DNA from: AC-37 sp036389295 | GTDB taxonomy: Bacteria; Actinomycetota; Thermoleophilia; Solirubrobacterales; Thermoleophilaceae | DNA length: 64,000 bases | Assembly: GCA_036389295.1 (NCBI GenBank) | Contig: DASVQB010000051.1 | Span: 1-64,000 of the forward strand | Direction: 5' to 3' | In this document: positions 52,253 through 60,023 of the stretch, piece after piece | Layout of the letters: each line of letters starts with the position of its first letter | How positions within the stretch are numbered: position 1 is the first letter of the stretch | The notes under the pieces: generated by a model | The model's input: only the letters and a program-made list of their open reading frames with translations | The model's database searches: none | Told to the model about the DNA's origin: nothing | Program-made: the position numbers and the translations under genes

Positions 52253-54279
52253 CCGCCCACTCCCATCACGCCCGTGACGCCGACCTTCACGTTCGCGGCG
52301 TCGATCCCGACGTCGCCCTTCGCGTTCACCGTCACCGCGCCGCCTGCCCCGTGCGCCTCGAGCGCGATCGACTTGCCCTTCAGGCTCAGCTCCCCGCTGC
52401 TGCGAATCTCGATGTTGGCGCTGCCCAGCGACACGCGGTCCTCGGCCTTGACCGCGACCTCCTTGCCGGCCACGGTCACCTCGCCCGCGGGGGTCATCAC
52501 GATCGTCGCACGCCCGTCCTTCGCCGAGACCGTCACCCCGCCTTCGCCGTCGACGACGATGCTGGCGTGCGCGTCGCGGTGCTCCAGGATCAAGGCCTTC
52601 TCCGGGTCGCCGGGCTCCGGCCTGAGACCCGCGTCGGCGAGGCTCTTCTCTCCGACCCGGATCGTCAGCTCGGCCACCTCGACGATCCGCCGCCCGTCCG
52701 CGTCGACGAGGTCGTTGGTGGCGTGCACGCCAGCCGCCTGGGGCACGTCCGCATCGCTGTGGAACCCCGTGCGATCGGGCGCGGGGACCCCGGCGGGCAG
52801 GATCAGCCACCAGTCGCCCGGCTCCGACTCCGGCGCGTCGCCGGACTTCCAGAGCGAGCCGACGTCGATCGGGTCGTCGACACGCCCCTCGCGATGGAGC
52901 ATGACGGCCCGCGTTCCCGGGTAGCGAGGCAGGACCAGGCCGTACCTCCCCCAGGCGAACGGGGTGGCGTAGGGAACGCCGTCGACGGGCGCGGCCGGGT
53001 TGCGCTGGATCTCCAGCCGCCGCGCGGCGCCCGGGTTGCCGTCGCCGGCCGCGAGCCCCCGCCAGAGGCGCATCGTCTGCGAGGGAGGCTCCGGGCCGCC
53101 CTGGACGTGCGCCTCGCGTACCTCGCCGACGTCCGCCGCGCGGGACTCGGCCTTGCCGCCGGCGACGTCCCGAACCGCCGCGGCCGCACCGGCGGAGCTG
53201 TCCGCCGACCTCGGCTGGTGGCCACGAGCGGTGTCCCACTCCAGCTGCAGCGGCATCGCAGTTCCCAGGGACACCCCCGAGACGGCGGTCACGAACCCCT
53301 GCGCGCGGCTGAGGACGTGACGGACCGACTCCACGTACATGTACGTCGCGTCGGCGGAGAGTGTGTCGCCGTCCTGCGCGCCGAGCGACGGGATCAGCTG
53401 GCGAACGCTGAGGCTCTCGAGCTCGGACGGGACGTCGAAGTGCACGACGTCGCCGGGCTTCAGGTCCGGTCGCCCCTTGAGCGTCAGGTCCCAGACCGGC
53501 CGCTTGCGCGGACCCGACGGCTTGCCGCCCGAGCGAACCTCGACGAGGCCGCCCCCGAGGGTCAGGTCGGTCGTGGCCGCGAGTGGGATCCGGCGCATCC
53601 CGAAGTGGACGGTCCCGTCCCTGATCAGGACGACGCCCCTCCCGTACCTCGCATCGGCTTCCTCGACGCGACGAGCCAGCTGGGCGAGGGCCTCCACGCC
53701 TGAGATGCGCGGCTCCAGATGGCCACCGGTCGCCAGCGTCGAGCCCGACCGGGCGAGCGGGACGCGCGCCGCGCCGGCTATCTGCCGGGCCTTCGAGAAG
53801 ACGTCCGGCGCCACCTCGGTGCCCACCGGCTGCTCCAGCTTGTACGACGCGAGTCGTGCGTACGCTCGCTCGACAGCCTCGATTCGGGTCAGGTAGCGGG
53901 CGTCGCCGGCGCTGCGCGTGACCTTCGTGACCGACAGCTCCGCGACGAGGGAGCCGCGGATCGGGGCGGCCGACCCGTACAGCGTCCCCAGGCCGGCGAC
54001 GTTGGCGAGGTAGCCGGCCGCGGGCAGGTCCACGTCGCGCCAGAACAGGTACAGCGTCACCACCTGGTCGGCGCCGAGCCGCTTGTGCTCGGAGGGCGGC
54101 AGGCCCTCGATCGCGAACGTGTACGAGCCCCCCTCGAGACCGCCTGGGAGCGTGGCCTCGATCGACGCGTAACACATGTCGCTCGTGATCGTCGTCACCG
54201 GCGTCCTGACCGGCTCGTCGTTCTCGAACCTCAGCACCCAGCCCGCGTGGTTGCCGGGAGCGACGTCCCTCGGGCTCAT
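52249..54279 (-). CDS. VgrG-like fused hub and spike protein
   Basis: 676-aa protein: N-terminal gp27/gpD-like hub domains (~1-370, ending near PDLKPGDVVHFDVPSELE and VESVRHVLSR), an OB-fold gpV/gp5 domain (~420-540, YATPFAWGRYGLVLPRYPG), and a C-terminal beta-helical spike of short strands (VTVSAKDGRATIVMTPAGEV to GVTGVMGVGG). The fusion is characteristic of VgrG and eCIS spikes (Afp8) rather than most phage tails, where the parts are separate. A ~60-residue Ala/Arg/Ser-rich disordered insert joins hub and OB fold. ATGA overlap with the preceding gene. Confidence 0.88.
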   Translation of the reverse strand: MSPRDVAPGNHAGWVLRFENDEPVRTPVTTITSDMCYASIEATLPGGLEGGSYTFAIEGLPPSEHKRLGADQVVTLYLFWRDVDLPAAGYLANVAGLGTLYGSAAPIRGSLVAELSVTKVTRSAGDARYLTRIEAVERAYARLASYKLEQPVGTEVAPDVFSKARQIAGAARVPLARSGSTLATGGHLEPRISGVEALAQLARRVEEADARYGRGVVLIRDGTVHFGMRRIPLAATTDLTLGGGLVEVRSGGKPSGPRKRPVWDLTLKGRPDLKPGDVVHFDVPSELESLSVRQLIPSLGAQDGDTLSADATYMYVESVRHVLSRAQGFVTAVSGVSLGTAMPLQLEWDTARGHQPRSADSSAGAAAAVRDVAGGKAESRAADVGEVREAHVQGGPEPPSQTMRLWRGLAAGDGNPGAARRLEIQRNPAAPVDGVPYATPFAWGRYGLVLPRYPGTRAVMLHREGRVDDPIDVGSLWKSGDAPESEPGDWWLILPAGVPAPDRTGFHSDADVPQAAGVHATNDLVDADGRRIVEVAELTIRVGEKSLADAGLRPEPGDPEKALILEHRDAHASIVVDGEGGVTVSAKDGRATIVMTPAGEVTVAGKEVAVKAEDRVSLGSANIEIRSSGELSLKGKSIALEAHGAGGAVTVNAKGDVGIDAANVKVGVTGVMGVGG

Positions 54280-54779
54280 GCGACGGGCGCCTCGGGCGCC
54301 GGGACCATCCGCCGCCAGCCGAGCTCGACCTGCGAGCCGTAGCGTCCCGGCCCGCACAGCGTCCCGGCGCAGAGCCGCCACGACACCACCTCGACCGCGA
54401 GCGCGACGCCCGCGTCCGGGCCGGGGCGCGCGGGCACGAGGCGGAGCGCCCCGGCGACGAGCGGAAGCGAGGCCACGACCGATCCCGCGCGCGCCACGAG
54501 CAGGCGAACGGGCGCCGCCGCCAGCGCGTCGAGGGGAACCGGCGGCGGCGGGACCGTCTCGGGCTCCGAGGAGCTGACGACCTCCGTGGGCTCGGCCTCG
54601 AGCCAGAGGGTGGCGACGCCGGTCGGCACGACGACGACGAAGGTGACGTCGACGGCGACTTCGATCGCGTGCGGCACGCCCCGATCGAGTGGCTCCGCGA
54701 CGCGCACGAAGCCCTCCCGCGCGCGCGCCGGCGCATCGGGGACCAGGTGCGTCGCGATCGGCGTCGAGGCGATGGGCAT
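54276..54779 (-). CDS. Tail-cluster protein of unknown function, 167 aa
   Basis: Beta-rich, Val/Pro-rich protein with no recognised domain, located between the tube-proximal baseplate protein and the hub. The corresponding place in eCIS clusters is occupied by Afp6/Afp7-like adaptor proteins, so a tube-to-hub adaptor is possible. Start is 1 nt after the previous stop and its own stop overlaps the hub ATG, so it is translationally coupled to the hub. Confidence 0.6.
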   Translation of the reverse strand: MPIASTPIATHLVPDAPARAREGFVRVAEPLDRGVPHAIEVAVDVTFVVVVPTGVATLWLEAEPTEVVSSSEPETVPPPPVPLDALAAAPVRLLVARAGSVVASLPLVAGALRLVPARPGPDAGVALAVEVVSWRLCAGTLCGPGRYGSQVELGWRRMVPAPEAPVA

Positions 54780-54780
54780 G

Positions 54781-55278
54781 TCAGCGGTGGGTCCCCGACA
54801 GCGGGGTCCAGTCCCCCAGCGCGCCGAGCGCCACGATGTCGAGCAGTCTCGGCACCCTGCGGGGACGCGGCATCTGCGTGAGGGCGATGGACACGGCCAT
54901 CACGCCCTGCTGGTCCTTCGAGAGGCTGAACTCGAGCGACCTCACCTGGAGGTCGGTTCGGATCGTCATGCGCGTGACCAGCATCAACCCCTGGTGGACG
55001 CGGCCGCCCAGGATGCCCCCGCGCCTGGACGTGTCGGCCAGCGTCTCGAGCGCGACCTTCATCCCGTAGCGCTCGGGCCCGAGCAGCAGGCCGCTGAGCG
55101 CGATGTCATCGTCGTGCACGTCGACGATCGACTTCGCCGACGTCGCCAGGACGGGGGGCAGCTTGTACGTCTGCGTCAGCTTGAGCGCGGTGACGGCGTA
55201 GAGGGGGACCAGCAGCGGGAACTCGCCCAGGAACGCCGCGGGAGAGGAGCGGTAGACGTCGTGGATCTGGGTGTCCAT
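54781..55278 (-). CDS. Tube-proximal baseplate protein (Dit/tube-initiator-like)
   Basis: 165-aa protein. The pattern LVTRMTIRTDLQVRSLEFS then GVMAVSIALTQMPRPR resembles the C-terminal part of Dit-like or tube-initiator proteins that connect the tube to the hub. Other features: VDVHDDDIALSGLLLGPERYG. The ATG at 55278 is chosen because upstream sequence in this frame is a shadow of the tube genes. Family assignment is tentative. Confidence 0.6.
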   Translation of the reverse strand: MDTQIHDVYRSSPAAFLGEFPLLVPLYAVTALKLTQTYKLPPVLATSAKSIVDVHDDDIALSGLLLGPERYGMKVALETLADTSRRGGILGGRVHQGLMLVTRMTIRTDLQVRSLEFSLSKDQQGVMAVSIALTQMPRPRRVPRLLDIVALGALGDWTPLSGTHR

Positions 55279-55297
55279 GCGGAGTCGCCTGCGCGCG

Positions 55298-55540
55298 TCA
55301 GGCCACCGGGCGCTGGCTGGCCAGGCTGCGGGCCAGCCGGTCGAGCGCCTCGTCGATTGCGGCGTCGAGGTTGCCGGGCGCCGGCGTCGACCGGACCTCG
55401 ATCTCGACGGGGAAGTGGTAGGTCGCCGGACCGGGATCGCCCGGGGGCGCCGCGGGCGACTCCTCCCGGCCGACCCGTACGACCTCGACCTGCACCGGGA
55501 ACCGAAGGTGCACGTCGGCGGGCCCCGATCGCTCTGGCAT
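55298..55540 (-). CDS. Small tail-cluster protein, 80 aa
   Basis: Short protein with two beta-like segments (HLRFPVQVEVVRVG, YHFPVEIEVRS) and a C-terminal amphipathic helix. It sits immediately after the tube gene, the usual place of tail assembly chaperones, but no -1 frameshift partner is evident. Function unknown. Confidence 0.55.
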   Translation of the reverse strand: MPERSGPADVHLRFPVQVEVVRVGREESPAAPPGDPGPATYHFPVEIEVRSTPAPGNLDAAIDEALDRLARSLASQRPVA

Positions 55541-55553
55541 CGTCGCTCTCCGC

Positions 55554-55994
55554 CTACGGGATCTTCGTCTCTGTGCCGCCCTTGGGCGTGCTCGCCGCCG
55601 ACAGGCTGAACCCCGAGAACGTCGCCAGGGGAGAGGACGCGGCGGTGGTCGCCGTCGAGGGGACGGCGCTGGTGATGATGCACCTGTCCATGACGACGGT
55701 CGCGAACGACCAGTCGAGGCCTGCCCCGACCTCTCGCATCATGACCTTGAACTGGGTGTGCTGGAGCGCCAGCACGGTGAGCTGGGCGACCGCCGGGCCG
55801 AGTGCGTTCACGGTCATCGCGAACGTGAACTGATGCGGCGAGTACACGGTGCCGATGTGCGTGTGCTCGATCGAGTGGAGTGGCTCGTACCTGAGGGCGA
55901 ACGTGGGGGTGAACGACTGGATCGGGCTGATCACGTGCTCGGTGCCCGCCGCGTCCAACCACACGACGCTCAGGTTGCTGTTCCAATCGGGCAT
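55554..55994 (-). CDS. Contractile tail tube protein
   Basis: 146-aa inner tube subunit: N-terminal strand NLSVVWLDAAGTEHVISPI, FTPTFALRYEPLHSIEHT, a central QFTFAMTVNALGPAVAQLT region and a C-terminal sandwich. Length and position after the sheath gene are as in phage and eCIS tubes (gp19/Hcp-like fold). GAGAGGAG precedes the ATG. Confidence 0.82.
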   Translation of the reverse strand: MPDWNSNLSVVWLDAAGTEHVISPIQSFTPTFALRYEPLHSIEHTHIGTVYSPHQFTFAMTVNALGPAVAQLTVLALQHTQFKVMMREVGAGLDWSFATVVMDRCIITSAVPSTATTAASSPLATFSGFSLSAASTPKGGTETKIP

Positions 55995-56017
55995 GTGAGG
56001 CTCCTCTCGGGCGGTGG

Positions 56018-57166
56018 CTAGAACTTGGGGGCCAGGGTGACCCTGAGGTGATGGACGGCGGGGCCGTAGGTGACCGACACGACCAGGTCGACGGCACGGC
56101 TGCCGCGCGCGGTCTGGATCAGCGTGGCGGCGGCCGGACTGCGCGAGGACTCGGGGACCTGGAGCGCGTCGAGCACCGGGATCGAGATCGAGTAGTCCGC
56201 GATCATCGCCCGTCGCTTGAGCGGCGCGAGGATGGAGTCGGCCCTCTCGCGCACCGCGAGCAGGCCCTCCGACGTGATGCGTGCGTCGCCCACGGAGCCC
56301 ATCAGGCCGGCCTTCAGCCGGAAGTCGATGTCGTCGAGCGTGCGCACCGTGTCGACGAACAGAAGGCTCGCGTCGGTGGTGAAGCAGCGCCCGTCGGCCA
56401 TGTGGAGCCCCTCCCCGACGATCAGGGCGGGATCGATGATCGGGATGACGCCGGCCTCCGACAGGGCGGTGATCTCCCCCGGCCCGTACTGGTCCGGCTG
56501 AGGCATGCGGATCCCGCGCACCCGCTTGAGCACCACCGAGGCCTCGGGCGGATAGGCCGCCATCGCCGCCATCGCCGCGGTGGCGGCGTCGCCGTTCGCG
56601 CCGCGGGCGGCGATCACGATCATCCGGCTCGAGTCGCTGCGCAGCGACTCGACCGACGCGAGCGCGTCGGCGACGTACGTCGTGGACTTGGGCAGCGACG
56701 GGGAGATCATCGCCACGCCGAGGCGCTTCTGGCCCTGCGCGGACATCTGCTCAACGTGGTCCTTGAGCACCTCCAGCCCCGCGGTCCCCTCGTCGGGCGC
56801 GTTCGCGACGAACGTCACGTCGTCGGCCGCCTCCAGCGAGGACAGCGCGGCGTCCCAGTCGTCGCCGTGGACGCGAACGCCGTAGATGCGCTCGGGACGG
56901 GGGTCCTGGAGGAGCGCGACGGCGAGCGAGCGCGAGAGCGGCGTGTGGGCGGGCTTCCCGCCGGTCTCCTGCGCGAAGCGCTGAACGGCTTCGTCGGCCG
57001 ACCCGACTACGGTCGGCGTGTTCGGCGGGGTGTCGCCTCCGGCGGGGCCGTCGGGCGTCCTGCCGACCACCGCCACGACTCCCGGCGCGCGCGTCGCGAT
57101 CGGCTGGAGAGCCGACGTGTCGACCCTGACGTCGATGAAGGGATAGGCGGCGGGAACGGTCGTCAT
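56018..57166 (-). CDS. Contractile tail sheath protein
   Basis: 382-aa sheath subunit. It shows the N-terminal arm, a variable surface domain, and the conserved C-terminal core: ALSEAGVIPIIDPALIVGEG, LLFVDTVRTLDDIDFRLKAG, DYSISIPVLDAL and the terminal beta-strand that links subunits. A near-perfect GGAGGAGCT ribosome site precedes the ATG. A single sheath gene is present, unlike Afp/PVC, which have three. Confidence 0.9.
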   Translation of the reverse strand: MTTVPAAYPFIDVRVDTSALQPIATRAPGVVAVVGRTPDGPAGGDTPPNTPTVVGSADEAVQRFAQETGGKPAHTPLSRSLAVALLQDPRPERIYGVRVHGDDWDAALSSLEAADDVTFVANAPDEGTAGLEVLKDHVEQMSAQGQKRLGVAMISPSLPKSTTYVADALASVESLRSDSSRMIVIAARGANGDAATAAMAAMAAYPPEASVVLKRVRGIRMPQPDQYGPGEITALSEAGVIPIIDPALIVGEGLHMADGRCFTTDASLLFVDTVRTLDDIDFRLKAGLMGSVGDARITSEGLLAVRERADSILAPLKRRAMIADYSISIPVLDALQVPESSRSPAAATLIQTARGSRAVDLVVSVTYGPAVHHLRVTLAPKF

Positions 57167-57222
57167 CGGTCAGCTCCTCCGGGCGTTGCGCCCTCGTCGG
57201 TGATCTCGGTCGCGAGCACGAT

Positions 57223-57999
57223 TCATCCCCGCTGGCCTGCGGGCCGGGTCGAGGGCGCCGCGATCAGCGCGATGCCCTGCTCCGCGAGCCACCGTGCCGC
57301 GGTGTCGCGCCGCGCGGAATGCGCCGTCCGCGAAGTTGAGCCCGACTTGGCCCCCGGCCATCCCGCGTCGTCGAACATGGCGAGCGGCACGACCCACGCG
57401 ATCACGAGGCGGTGGCGCTGCGGCAGTGCGGCGTCGACCGTTCCCCCGACGCCGAGCGACTCGAGCCGCGAGCGAAGGATCGCGCCCTGGGCGAGGAGCT
57501 CCGCGACGGACGCCGCGACGTCGCGCACCAGGAGCGCCACGACGACCGGCAGCTCGGTCCGCGCCGGAGCGGCCGGTTGCGATGCGAACGTGACGGTCAT
57601 CGCCGTCGAGGCCTGCGGGGCGCCGGTCGCGTCCCCCGCCCACGCCGTGTCGGCCGAAGCGATCACGTCGGCGGGAGGGGTCGCGCGAGCGATCACCGAA
57701 CCGCGCCAGATCGCGTCGAGCCGAGGGGCGAGAGAGCCCGGAAGCCCCGTGACGCTGAGGATCGCCTGAGTGCGCTCGCTCGCCCCGGGCCCGGTCCAGC
57801 CGCCGTGGACGGCGGTCGGCGCATCCGCGACCACGCCCACGCGCAGCTCGTCGAAGGCGACCTCGTAGGGGCCCTCGACCGGCATCCGCCCCACGTCGTA
57901 CGCGGCGGCCACGACGTGAGCCAGCGAGGCCTGGTCGAAGAGGGCGGCACGCGTCGCGGGATCGGCGAGCCGGACGAGCGTCTGGTCGACCCAGTCCAT
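57223..57999 (-). CDS. Tail-end (terminator/cap-position) protein, possibly with a local frameshift
   Basis: 258-aa protein just upstream of the sheath gene, a position used for tail terminator or Pvc16/DUF4255-like cap genes. Pattern: helical start, beta-rich middle (AMTVTFASQPAAPARTELPV) and LVIAWVVPLAMFDDAG. The segment after GWPGAK (bases ~57300-57360) reads SGSTSRTAHSA with atypical TCA-ACT codons, whereas the next frame reads VGLNFADGAF. It may mark a compensated frameshift or a sequencing error. Family not firmly recognised. Confidence 0.55.
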   Translation of the reverse strand: MDWVDQTLVRLADPATRAALFDQASLAHVVAAAYDVGRMPVEGPYEVAFDELRVGVVADAPTAVHGGWTGPGASERTQAILSVTGLPGSLAPRLDAIWRGSVIARATPPADVIASADTAWAGDATGAPQASTAMTVTFASQPAAPARTELPVVVALLVRDVAASVAELLAQGAILRSRLESLGVGGTVDAALPQRHRLVIAWVVPLAMFDDAGWPGAKSGSTSRTAHSARRDTAARWLAEQGIALIAAPSTRPAGQRG

Positions 58000-58019
58000 C
58001 CCTCAGTGCTCCCGGCCGG

Positions 58020-58766
58020 TCAGGACGACCTGCGCTTCAGCTCGCGGTAGCGCTCGAGGCGGTGGTGGCGGTGCCAGCCGTTCGGCTCGCGGGTCGCCGC
58101 CGCGTGAACGCCCTTGCGGGCGCGCGTCATCGCCGCCCTGAGCGCCCTGCGACGGGGTTCGTCGCGGCCCTCGTGCTTCAGCCGGTCGTACTCGCGACAC
58201 CACCTGCGCTCGGTGTCGGTCAGGAAGCGGAGCGGGTCCGGCGGCTGCGGCCGGCAGTCGACGCCGCCGACGAGCTGCCGGTAGTGCACGCGGGCCGCCA
58301 GGCCGTTGGTGCCGCCGTTGATCCTGCGCGTGATGGTGACGAACTGCCCCTGATCGGCGAGCTCGTTGAGGCCGTGCGACTTCCAGTACAGCGCGGCGAT
58401 CCGCCAACCGACGTCGTGCTGTGCGGCCAGCGCGGGATTCTGCTCGAGGGGGAGCCCGAGGAGGTGCCCGGCCCAGCGGTAGTTCGCCCGCCCGGTGAGC
58501 TGGATCGGCCCCCTGCCCTTGTAGCGCCGCCCGTCACCGGGGTGAGTGTTGCCCAGGTCGGCGCGTCCCTCGTAGGCGGCGCCGGACGCGATCTCCTCGA
58601 AGTACCTCAGTCCCGCCGACTCGTGAAGCACCTGAGCGAGGAAGTCGCGCGCCCGCGCCTGCGTGGTGATCGCGTGCTCGACCATCGCCTTCTCCGCGCG
58701 GGGCGCCTCCGCCTGGACGATCCCGGCCGGGACCCCCGCGCGCGCAAGGGCGAGACGAACGCTCAT
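58020..58766 (-). CDS. GH19-like endolysin (chitinase/lysozyme fold)
   Basis: 248-aa peptidoglycan hydrolase. Residues ~40-165 match phage GH19 lysins: FLAQVLHESAGLRYFEE with the catalytic Glu in HES, and GDGRRYKGRGPIQLTGRANY. The C-terminal ~75 residues (from TERRWCREYDRLK) are shared with the M15 enzyme two genes upstream. No signal peptide, so release depends on the holin. Start overlaps the holin-like stop (ATGA). Confidence 0.88.
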   Translation of the reverse strand: MSVRLALARAGVPAGIVQAEAPRAEKAMVEHAITTQARARDFLAQVLHESAGLRYFEEIASGAAYEGRADLGNTHPGDGRRYKGRGPIQLTGRANYRWAGHLLGLPLEQNPALAAQHDVGWRIAALYWKSHGLNELADQGQFVTITRRINGGTNGLAARVHYRQLVGGVDCRPQPPDPLRFLTDTERRWCREYDRLKHEGRDEPRRRALRAAMTRARKGVHAAATREPNGWHRHHRLERYRELKRRSS

Positions 58767-59215
58767 GTGAGCGCGGTCTGACTCGGCTGGAGGACGTTGG
58801 GCTCATCGGCCCCGACCTCGTCGAGCACGCCGAGGTCGTCGGGCGGGGGAGCGGCGTCCTCCTCCTCGTCGGTGGGGAGCCCCTCGTCCGGGATCGACGC
58901 AACGGTGACGTCGTCATCCGGACCGCCGAGGGTCACGTCATGAGGCTCGGTGCCGGCCTGGAGCGCGGCGGCGTGCACGTGCGCGTCGGCCCTGTTGCGC
59001 GCGGTCCGCAGGCCGGCGTCGCCGAAGATCAGCAGGCCGGCGAGGATGCCGCCCCAGGTCAGCGTGTCCTTGAGCGCGTCCTCCTGGTCCTGCGAGAGGT
59101 CGTAGACCCCGAACACGTGGAGCAGGTTCGACACGATCGGCACGCCCGCGATCAGCGCGCCGGCAACCTGAGCCGGCGTGAGGTCGGGCCTTTGTCCACG
59201 AACGGTGTTGAGCAT
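58763..59215 (-). CDS. Holin-like small membrane protein
   Basis: 150-aa protein with two hydrophobic segments (residues ~17-38, AGALIAGVPIVSNLLHVFGV, and ~52-68, WGGILAGLLIFGDAGL) and a long acidic C-terminal tail. Its size and topology, and its position between two lysin genes with a 4-bp overlap, are those of a class II phage holin. It would form the membrane hole that lets signal-less lysins reach the wall. Confidence 0.75.
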   Translation of the reverse strand: MLNTVRGQRPDLTPAQVAGALIAGVPIVSNLLHVFGVYDLSQDQEDALKDTLTWGGILAGLLIFGDAGLRTARNRADAHVHAAALQAGTEPHDVTLGGPDDDVTVASIPDEGLPTDEEEDAAPPPDDLGVLDEVGADEPNVLQPSQTALT

Positions 59216-59223
59216 CGCCTCTC

Positions 59224-59901
59224 CTATCGAGTCCTTGCCTTGAGCTGCCTGTAGCGGTCACGCCGATGGGCGTGGTCCCAGCCCTTGCCGTCGCCTCCGC
59301 GGGAGCGCGGCTGCGCGGCCCTCCAGATCGCCTTGCGCTGAGCTTGCATCGCCCGCCGCAGCGCGCCGCGACGGGCACGATCCCTGTTTGCCTGCTTGAG
59401 GCGGTCGTACTCGACGCACCAGCGCCGCTCCGTCTTTGACAGCGCCTTGAGCGGGTCGGTCCCCTTGCCGAGCTGCGACAGCACGGCCTTCGAGACCCCG
59501 ACGTAGCGGAAGTGCCAGTCCTCGCCGACGCGACGGCCCTCGTCCCACGACCAGCCCCACCTCATCCCGCGGCGCATGATCCACGCGCGAGCGGGCCTGC
59601 CGAGGACGTCGACCGCGATGCCCCAGCCGTGGTTCGAGGTGTACGGCGGGGCCGCCGGCGGCGGCCGGTGGTTCCAGAAGTACAGCTGCGCGGCGCGCGA
59701 GCGCGCGCTCGAGTTCGGGCCCGCCGGCATGAAGTCCGCTCCGGCAATCCCGTCCGCGATCGCGGCCGCGCGCATCGCGTTCCAGGTCAGCGCGGCCTCC
59801 GGCCACAGCCGACCGCCGGGGATGGGCCGGGTGTTCGCGGCCGTGAAGAGCCCGTTCTGCTGGACGCCGAGCTGCCGACCGTTGACGTTGACCGGGGACA
59901 T
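59224..59901 (-). CDS. M15-family peptidase (VanY/D-Ala-D-Ala carboxypeptidase-like) endolysin
   Basis: 225-aa cell-wall peptidase. The zinc-site motifs are SNHGWGIAVDVLG (His, Asp) and VGEDWHFRYVG (Glu, His) and the order is that of L-Ala-D-Glu or D-Ala-D-Ala peptidases of phages. Residues ~150-225 are the same C-terminal domain as in the GH19 lysin. ATG at 59901 has GAGGGTG 5-8 nt upstream; a GTG 9 nt earlier is alternative. First gene of the cluster and closest to the divergent SARP gene. Confidence 0.85.
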   Translation of the reverse strand: MSPVNVNGRQLGVQQNGLFTAANTRPIPGGRLWPEAALTWNAMRAAAIADGIAGADFMPAGPNSSARSRAAQLYFWNHRPPPAAPPYTSNHGWGIAVDVLGRPARAWIMRRGMRWGWSWDEGRRVGEDWHFRYVGVSKAVLSQLGKGTDPLKALSKTERRWCVEYDRLKQANRDRARRGALRRAMQAQRKAIWRAAQPRSRGGDGKGWDHAHRRDRYRQLKARTR

Positions 59902-59925
59902 TTCGCGCACCCTCGCAGCAGCCCC

Positions 59926-59943
59926 GTCACGGTTGCGTCACAG
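59926..59943. promoter_or_regulatory. Heptamer direct repeat, candidate SARP binding site
   Basis: GTCACGG (59926-59932), 4-bp spacer TTGC, GTCACAG (59937-59943): period exactly 11 bp. It lies in the 122-bp region between the divergent lysis/tail cluster and the SARP gene, next to an AT-rich stretch (59946-59977) unusual in this window. Confidence 0.5.
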
Positions 59944-60023
59944 CGATAAAGAGGACTTTTTAGGTTTTTGTCCTTATCCCGAGGCGACGTGCAAGGCTCG
60001 GAAGCGGAACGAGGGGATCGGGG

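Noticed and set aside
55298..55994. Programmed -1 frameshift of tail assembly chaperones after the tube gene
   Set aside because: No slippery heptamer with an overlapping extension frame was found around the end of the 80-aa gene.
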